Of a stretch of DNA of 36,198 nucleotides, positions 31,219 through 36,198 are shown piece after piece. The notes beneath the pieces are model-generated. The model was not told where the DNA came from and searched no databases. It worked only from the letters and a program-made list of their open reading frames with translations. This DNA comes from Hyphomicrobiales bacterium (GTDB lineage Bacteria > Pseudomonadota > Alphaproteobacteria > Rhizobiales > Beijerinckiaceae): positions 1 through 36,198 of the forward strand of contig PLRT01000146.1 of assembly GCA_003164915.1 (NCBI GenBank). Direction: 5' to 3'. The position numbers were made by a program, and so were the translations under genes. The first letter of the stretch is position 1; every line of letters starts with the position of its first letter.

Positions 31219-31390
31219 GGCGACGAGGTTACGTCCAGCCGCGCCCGCGCCGCAAGGCCCCCTCGACAGGCCTCGGAAAGAATCGTCTCCCGCTCGCGGA
31301 GCCGCGGGAAAAGCCGGCTTCGCCATTTTCATGTCGGAATTTCTCGGCATCCATGCTAACCAGAATCGCCTGCCTGGAGCGAGGGATTGC

Positions 31391-32206
31391 ATGTCGGCGC
31401 CGCAATGGCTTGTGCGCTTTTCGCGCGGCGCGGCGTTCGTCGCGGCGGCGTGGTCGTGCGGGTCCGTCGACGCGCGCGCCGAGATGCTTCATGCGACCTA
31501 CAACGTCTCGCTGGTCGGCCTGCAGATCGGCGTCGCCAATCTTGACGCCAATCTGACGCCGACAAGCTATGCGATCGACGCTCGCGCCAAGATCACCGGC
31601 CTCGCCTATTGGTTCTCGCGCGCCCGCGGCGCTTCGAGCGGCCAGGGCGCGATCGTCAACAATCGCGTCGTCCCCGCCACCTTCGCGACGATCGCCTCCA
31701 ACGCGAGCATGACGCGCACGATTCGGATGTCGCTTTCCGCCAATGCGGTGAAGGACGTCGACATCACGCCGCCGTTCGATGAGAAGCCCGACCGCGTGCC
31801 GCTGACCGAAAAGGACGAGCAGGGCGTGGTCGACCCGGTCGGCGCCGTCGTCATGCCGGTCCCCGCCAAGGGTCCGCTGGTCGGGCCGGATTCGTGCGAT
31901 CGCAAGATTCCGGTGTTTGACGGCTACACGCGGTTCGACGTCGATCTGACCTATGTCGGGCAACGCGAGGTCTCGACCAAGGGCTACAAGGGGCCGGTCG
32001 CGGTCTGTGCGGTGCGCTACACGCCGATCGCCGGCCAGCGGCGCGACCGCCCGGCGACCAAGTTCATGGCCGACAACAAGGACCTCGAAGTGTGGTTGGC
32101 GCCGGTCGCCGGCGCGCATGTGCTGATGCCGTTCCGCATCTCGGCGCGCACGATGATCGGCATGACCGTGATCGAGGCCTCCGAATTCCGCCTCGACGGC
32201 GAGTGA
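31391..32206 (+). CDS. DUF3108 domain-containing exported protein
   Basis: 272 aa from ATG 31391; signal-like N-terminus then ATYNVSLVGLQIGVANLDANLTPTSYAIDARAKITGLAYWF. Confidence 0.85.
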   Translation: MSAPQWLVRFSRGAAFVAAAWSCGSVDARAEMLHATYNVSLVGLQIGVANLDANLTPTSYAIDARAKITGLAYWFSRARGASSGQGAIVNNRVVPATFATIASNASMTRTIRMSLSANAVKDVDITPPFDEKPDRVPLTEKDEQGVVDPVGAVVMPVPAKGPLVGPDSCDRKIPVFDGYTRFDVDLTYVGQREVSTKGYKGPVAVCAVRYTPIAGQRRDRPATKFMADNKDLEVWLAPVAGAHVLMPFRISARTMIGMTVIEASEFRLDGE

Positions 32207-32218
32207 CGCGCGCGCTCG

Positions 32219-32653
32219 TCAGTTGAACTCGTCGGGCGGGACGGGCATCGGCAGCACGTCGACGCCCTCCTCCAGCAACGCTTCAACCTCCGCTCCGCTC
32301 GCCCGGCCGCGGATTGCGCGCTCCGGCGTATCGCCGGCGTGCATCGACCGCGCGATCTCGGCGAACTTGCCTCCGACGTCGTCGGTGTTGGCCTCGATCT
32401 CGCGATGCAGGGCCGTGACCGCATCGCGCAGCGCGCGCCGGCGCCGATCGAGCAGCGCGACTTCCCCAGGCGCCGCATTCGCCCGCGCTGCGCCCACGAT
32501 CGCCGGCGCCATGATCGCCTTGGCGACCTTGCTCGATCCGCATTCGGGACAGACGATCAGGCTCCGCCGCGCCTGCAGGTCGTAAGCTGCGGCGTCGGGG
32601 AACCAGCTTTCGAAATCGTGCCCCTTCTCGCAAGCGAGGGCGTATTTGATCAT
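32219..32653 (-). CDS. DUF1178 family protein
   Basis: 144 aa; MIKYALACEKGHDFESWFPDAAAYDLQARRSLIVCPECGSSKVAKAIMAP. Confidence 0.92.
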   Translation of the reverse strand: MIKYALACEKGHDFESWFPDAAAYDLQARRSLIVCPECGSSKVAKAIMAPAIVGAARANAAPGEVALLDRRRRALRDAVTALHREIEANTDDVGGKFAEIARSMHAGDTPERAIRGRASGAEVEALLEEGVDVLPMPVPPDEFN

Positions 32654-32656
32654 CGT

Positions 32657-32914
32657 TCAGCCCGCCAGCAGCGAGTCCAGCCGCCCGGCGCTTTCCAGGT
32701 CGTAGAGGTCGTCGCAGCCGCCGACGTGGGCGGCGCCGATAAAGACCTGCGGCACGGTCGACCGACCGCCCGCCTTGACGGCCATCGCCACCTGCGCGGC
32801 GCGGTCGCCGTCGACGCTGATCTCTTCGAACGCCGCCCCTTTTCGCCGCAACAGATCCTTGGCGGCGTGGCAATAGGGGCAGGATGACTTCGTGTAGATG
32901 ACGATCGGCGGCAA
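32657..32914 (-). CDS. grxC: Glutaredoxin 3
   Basis: 85 aa; VIYTKSSCPYCHAAKDLLRRKG, TVPQVFIGAAHVGGCDDLYDLE. Confidence 0.95.
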   Translation of the reverse strand: MPPIVIYTKSSCPYCHAAKDLLRRKGAAFEEISVDGDRAAQVAMAVKAGGRSTVPQVFIGAAHVGGCDDLYDLESAGRLDSLLAG

Positions 32915-32966
32915 GATCTCGACCCCGTCCGGCGCAATCGCCGATCCCGAGACAATATATGGGCTG

Positions 32967-33746
32967 TCACGCCCCGCTCACAACCCGGGCGAAGACGAGC
33001 AGGTCGACGTCGACCGCGCCCGCCCTCAGCAGCGCGCGAGCGGCGGCGTTGGCGGTCGCGCCAGACGTCACCACGTCGTCGACCAGGACGATCCGCATGC
33101 CGGCCAGCGGCGCTCCGGGGGCGGCGCGAAACGCTCCCTGCATGTTGGCGGCGCGCTGCTCGCGGCTCAGCCCGACCTGGCTGCGGGTGGATTTGACCCG
33201 TACGAGCCACTGCGGCTCGAATCGCCTGCCGCTCGCCGCCGCCACGGCCTGAGCGAGCGCCGCCGCCTGGTTGAATCGCCGTCGCCACAGTCTCAGCGGA
33301 TGGAGCGGCACCGGCACGATGGCGTCGACGTCGGCGAGCACGTCGGTCCCCGCCCGCGCCATCCATGCGCCGAGCGGCTTCGCCAAATCGCCGCGATCGG
33401 AGTATTTCAGCCGATGGACCAGCCGGCGCGCCGGCCCGTCCTCGAACCGCGCCACCGCGCGCGCGCGGCGGAACGCCGGCGGATCAGCGATCGCCTGCGG
33501 AGAGAGCAGCCCTTCGCCGAGGTCCTGTTCGAACGGCGTGCCGAGCCGGTCGCAGAACGGCCGCTCGATGAAGCGCATCGCCCGCCAGCAGTCCGGGCAT
33601 AGTCCGCCGCGGGCGCCGGTGGCGGCGCGGCAGGCCAGGCAGGTCGGCGGGTAGAGCGCGTCGAGCGCGGCGCGGCCGAATGCGGTGAAAAACTGGCCGA
33701 TCCGCCCGCGCGGCGACGCCTCGGCTCCGGCCTGCGACAGGCTCAT
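32967..33746 (-). CDS. ComF family protein (phosphoribosyltransferase-like)
   Basis: 260 aa from ATG 33746; CLACRAATGARGGLCPDCW zinc-finger-like N-terminus, RRFNQAAALAQAVA, VLVDDVVTSGATANAAARAL PRPP motif. Confidence 0.93.
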   Translation of the reverse strand: MSLSQAGAEASPRGRIGQFFTAFGRAALDALYPPTCLACRAATGARGGLCPDCWRAMRFIERPFCDRLGTPFEQDLGEGLLSPQAIADPPAFRRARAVARFEDGPARRLVHRLKYSDRGDLAKPLGAWMARAGTDVLADVDAIVPVPLHPLRLWRRRFNQAAALAQAVAAASGRRFEPQWLVRVKSTRSQVGLSREQRAANMQGAFRAAPGAPLAGMRIVLVDDVVTSGATANAAARALLRAGAVDVDLLVFARVVSGA

Positions 33747-33855
33747 GGGGGGAGTAAAGCAGGAATTCGCTGTCGTGGGAACGGCGATTTCGCCGCGCCG
33801 GCGGCGCCGGGGATGCGCTTTGCGCTCGTCCGCGCGACGCGCGATAACTCCGCCC

Positions 33856-34758
33856 GTGTCCGTTTCCGCGCCGCCCGAAATCTTCGACCGCGCTCTCCTC
33901 GCCGTGCGTCTCGATCGCGCCTGGCGGCGCGCTGCCGACCGCCCCGGCGCCGATTTTCTGCTCCGCCGCGCGGCCGACGAGCTTGCCGATCGGCTTCTCC
34001 TGGTCAAGCGCGCATTCGCGTTCGCCGTCGACGTCGGCGCGCCCGGCCCGCATGCGGCCGCCGCGCTGGCCGGCCGCCCCGGCGGCGGCGCGACCTTGCG
34101 CCTGGCGCCGACCGCCGCCAGCGCCGGATCGGGCGACTTCGCCGTCCTCGTCGGCGACGCCGAGCGGCTGCCGCTCGCCGAGGCGAGCGTCGACCTGGTC
34201 GTCTCGCTGATGGCGCTGCACCACGTCAACGATCTGCCCGGCGCGTTGATCCAGATCCGCCGCGCGCTGCGGCCCGACGGGCTGCTGATCGCCGCGCTCG
34301 CCGGCGGCGACACGCTGACGGAGCTGCGTCAGAGCCTGACGATCGCCGAAAGCGAGGTCGCTGGCGGCGTCTCTCCGCGGGTCGCGCCCTTCGCCGACGC
34401 GCGCGCGCTCGGCGGACTGCTTCAGCGCGCCGGCTTCGCGCTGCCGGTGGTCGATGTCGACACGGTCGTGGCGCGCTACGCCGACATGCTCGCGCTGATG
34501 CACGACCTGCGCGCTTTCGGCGCGGCGAACGCCCTGGTCGAGCGCAGCCGAAAGCCGCTCCAACGCGCCGTTTTGGCGCGCACGGCGGAGATCTACGCCG
34601 AGCGCTTCGCCGACGCCGGCGGACGGTTGCGCGCGACCTTCGAGACGGTCTGGTTGACCGGCTGGGCGCCGCACGAAAGCCAGCCAAAGCCGCTTCGGCC
34701 CGGTTCGGCGACGGCGCGGCTCGCCGACGCGCTCAGGCCGCGAGAGGACGATCGATGA
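33856..34758 (+). CDS. SAM-dependent methyltransferase (NDUFAF5/BioC-like class I)
   Basis: 301 aa from GTG 33856; EIFDRALLAVRLDRAWRRAADRPGADFLLRRAADELADRL, LPLAEASVDLVVSLMALHHVNDLPGALIQIRRALRPDGLLIAALAGGDTLTELR. Confidence 0.85.
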   Translation: MSVSAPPEIFDRALLAVRLDRAWRRAADRPGADFLLRRAADELADRLLLVKRAFAFAVDVGAPGPHAAAALAGRPGGGATLRLAPTAASAGSGDFAVLVGDAERLPLAEASVDLVVSLMALHHVNDLPGALIQIRRALRPDGLLIAALAGGDTLTELRQSLTIAESEVAGGVSPRVAPFADARALGGLLQRAGFALPVVDVDTVVARYADMLALMHDLRAFGAANALVERSRKPLQRAVLARTAEIYAERFADAGGRLRATFETVWLTGWAPHESQPKPLRPGSATARLADALRPREDDR

Positions 34759-35459
34759 TCCCGTGGGTCCAGCTCGGCAAGGCGCCGGTTCCCGGCGGCG
34801 GCGAAGTGCGGTTGATGCGGCGCGGCGCCGAATTCTCGATCCGCCTGGGCGTCAAGGAGCTGATGAACAGCCGCATCAGCGGTTCGGAGGAAGCGCTCGC
34901 CGCGCTCGCCTGCGCAAGAATCCGCGAACGCGCCCGGCCGAGCGTCCTCGTCGGCGGCTTGGGCATGGGCTTCACCTTGCGGGCCGCGCTCGCCGCCCTC
35001 GGCGCCGACGCGCGCGTCGATGTCGCCGAACTCATTCCCGCGGTCGCGCAATGGGCGGAGAGCGAAATGGCGGAAATCTTCGCCGGCTCGCTCGGCGACC
35101 CGCGCGTGCGCCTCGAACTGGCCGACGTCGCCAAGCTCATCGACGTAGGCGGCGCGGCCTACGACGCAATCCTGCTCGACGTCGATAACGGCCCGGAGGG
35201 CTTCACCCGGCTGGCCAACGATCGGCTCTATGACGCGCGCGGCCTCGCGGCCGCCCGCGCCGCGCTGACGCCTGGCGGCGTGCTCGCCGTCTGGTCGTCG
35301 GGCCCCGACCGGAAATTCACCCGGCGGCTCCGCGACGCGGGGTTTCTGACCGAGGAAGTCGCCGCGCGCGCCCGCGGCGCCCGCGGCGGCGCCCGTCATG
35401 TCATCTGGATCGCGACGCGGCCCGTCGACGCGCGCAAAGGCGCGCCGCCGAGGCGTTAG
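34755..35459 (+). CDS. Spermidine synthase-like protein
   Basis: 235 aa; VLVGGLGMGFTLRAALAALG, VDVAELIPAVAQWAE, AYDAILLDVDNGPEGF; ATGA overlap with the upstream methyltransferase. Confidence 0.8.
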   Translation: MIPWVQLGKAPVPGGGEVRLMRRGAEFSIRLGVKELMNSRISGSEEALAALACARIRERARPSVLVGGLGMGFTLRAALAALGADARVDVAELIPAVAQWAESEMAEIFAGSLGDPRVRLELADVAKLIDVGGAAYDAILLDVDNGPEGFTRLANDRLYDARGLAAARAALTPGGVLAVWSSGPDRKFTRRLRDAGFLTEEVAARARGARGGARHVIWIATRPVDARKGAPPRR

Positions 35460-35516
35460 GGCGCCAGGCCGCTGGACTGCGGCCCGAATCTCCCTAAATT
35501 GGGTTCGTCGACGACG

Positions 35517-35540
35517 GGCGGGAAACCGCCGGAAAGGCGG
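35517..35540 (+). promoter_or_regulatory. Two mutually exclusive 5-bp GC hairpins in the ribosome-binding region of the 35543 ORF
   Basis: GGCGG-GAAA-CCGCC-GGAAA-GGCGG: CCGCC (35526-35530) can pair with GGCGG at 35517-35521 or at 35536-35540; ATG at 35543. Confidence 0.4.
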
Positions 35541-35542
35541 GC

Positions 35543-35914
35543 ATGCGGAGCGCGGCGCATCACGTGATCGACCCCTGGCGGCGCTGGGGCGAGCGCCATC
35601 GCCTGGCGCGGGCGATGGTCCTAAACTGGGCGTTCGGCATGGCGATCGGCGTTTTCTGCGCCTCGCTGTTGCTCGCCTTCGACATTTTCGGGCTTCGATC
35701 GCTGCTGTGGCGCTCCAACATCGCCTTTGTCGGCTCGGCCATGCTATGCGCGGCTTTCGCCTTCACCTTCGGCGGCGTCGTCGCCGCCGCCGCGGTGATG
35801 CAGTTCGACGAATCCGACGACGAACCGCGTGACCGCCGTCGGCGCGCCCGACCGTCGCGCGCAAGACAACCGGTCGCCGCTCCGGTTCGCGCCGAAGCGC
35901 CGCGTCGCCGCTGA
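35543..35914 (+). CDS. Small membrane protein of unknown function
   Basis: 123 aa; two hydrophobic segments (AMVLNWAFGMAIGVFCASLLLAF, IAFVGSAMLCAAFAFTFGGVVAAAAVM) and an Arg-rich C-terminal tail. Confidence 0.7.
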   Translation: MRSAAHHVIDPWRRWGERHRLARAMVLNWAFGMAIGVFCASLLLAFDIFGLRSLLWRSNIAFVGSAMLCAAFAFTFGGVVAAAAVMQFDESDDEPRDRRRRARPSRARQPVAAPVRAEAPRRR

Positions 35915-35932
35915 GCCGGCGCGAAGCGCCAA

Positions 35933-36198
35933 TCAGCGAATGTCCTGGCTCACGGACGGGCTCGTAACCTTGCGCGCCGCGGCCGCCGCGGAACCGGTCA
36001 GCGCGACGCTGACGAGCACGCAGGCGAGGCCGAGCCAAGCCGCGGGCCTGACCGGCTCGCCGAGCGCCAGCGCGCCGGCGATGACGCCGAGGCAGGGAAC
36101 AATGTAATTGTTGAGCGCCGCGAAGGTCGCGCCCGCCGTCTCGATCAGCCGGAAATAGACAAAATAGGCGAGTCCGGTGTTGAACAGGCCGAGCGCGA
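35933..36198 (-). CDS. EamA/DMT family transporter, C-terminal part only (runs off the right edge)
   Basis: Reverse-strand translation ending at 35933: ALGLFNTGLAYFVYFRLIETAGATFAALNNYIVPCLGVIAGALALGEPVRPAAWLGLACVLVSVALTG, typical of the C-terminal EamA repeat. Confidence 0.88.
   Translation of the reverse strand, partial: ALGLFNTGLAYFVYFRLIETAGATFAALNNYIVPCLGVIAGALALGEPVRPAAWLGLACVLVSVALTGSAAAAARKVTSPSVSQDIR

Overview
This 36.2 kb window is GC-rich chromosomal DNA, most likely from an alphaproteobacterium of the Rhizobiales/Hyphomicrobiales (inferred from gene content and order). It is densely packed with core genes. In order: a Sec-translocase block (yajC-secD-secF, an Mth938-like protein and a partial phytoene/squalene synthase-like gene, all minus); an ABC-F ATPase; a four-gene polar amino-acid ABC transporter; a minus-strand pepA/holC/transglutaminase directon with two uncharacterised genes; the outer-membrane/ribosome block lptF-lptG-lptD-pdxA-rsmA; a GGDEF-EAL protein; metY; an apparently coupled c-type cytochrome / cytochrome b / response regulator / histidine kinase cluster; SGNH hydrolase, MATE and nucleoside hydrolase genes; ppa; GNAT; DUF3108; DUF1178; grxC; comF; a methyltransferase and a spermidine synthase-like gene; a small membrane protein; and a truncated EamA transporter. 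I saw no rRNA, tRNA, CRISPR array, transposon, integrase or phage genes. I do not see a convincing new biological system. The best items for a second look are the cytochrome/two-component cluster, the missing surA between lptD and pdxA, mutually exclusive hairpins over the ribosome-binding region of a small membrane protein gene, a hairpin in the leader of the amino-acid transporter, regulatory-looking repeats upstream of metY and the GGDEF-EAL gene, and several orphan proteins. No database or folding computation was run. All family calls rest on recognising motifs in the translations.
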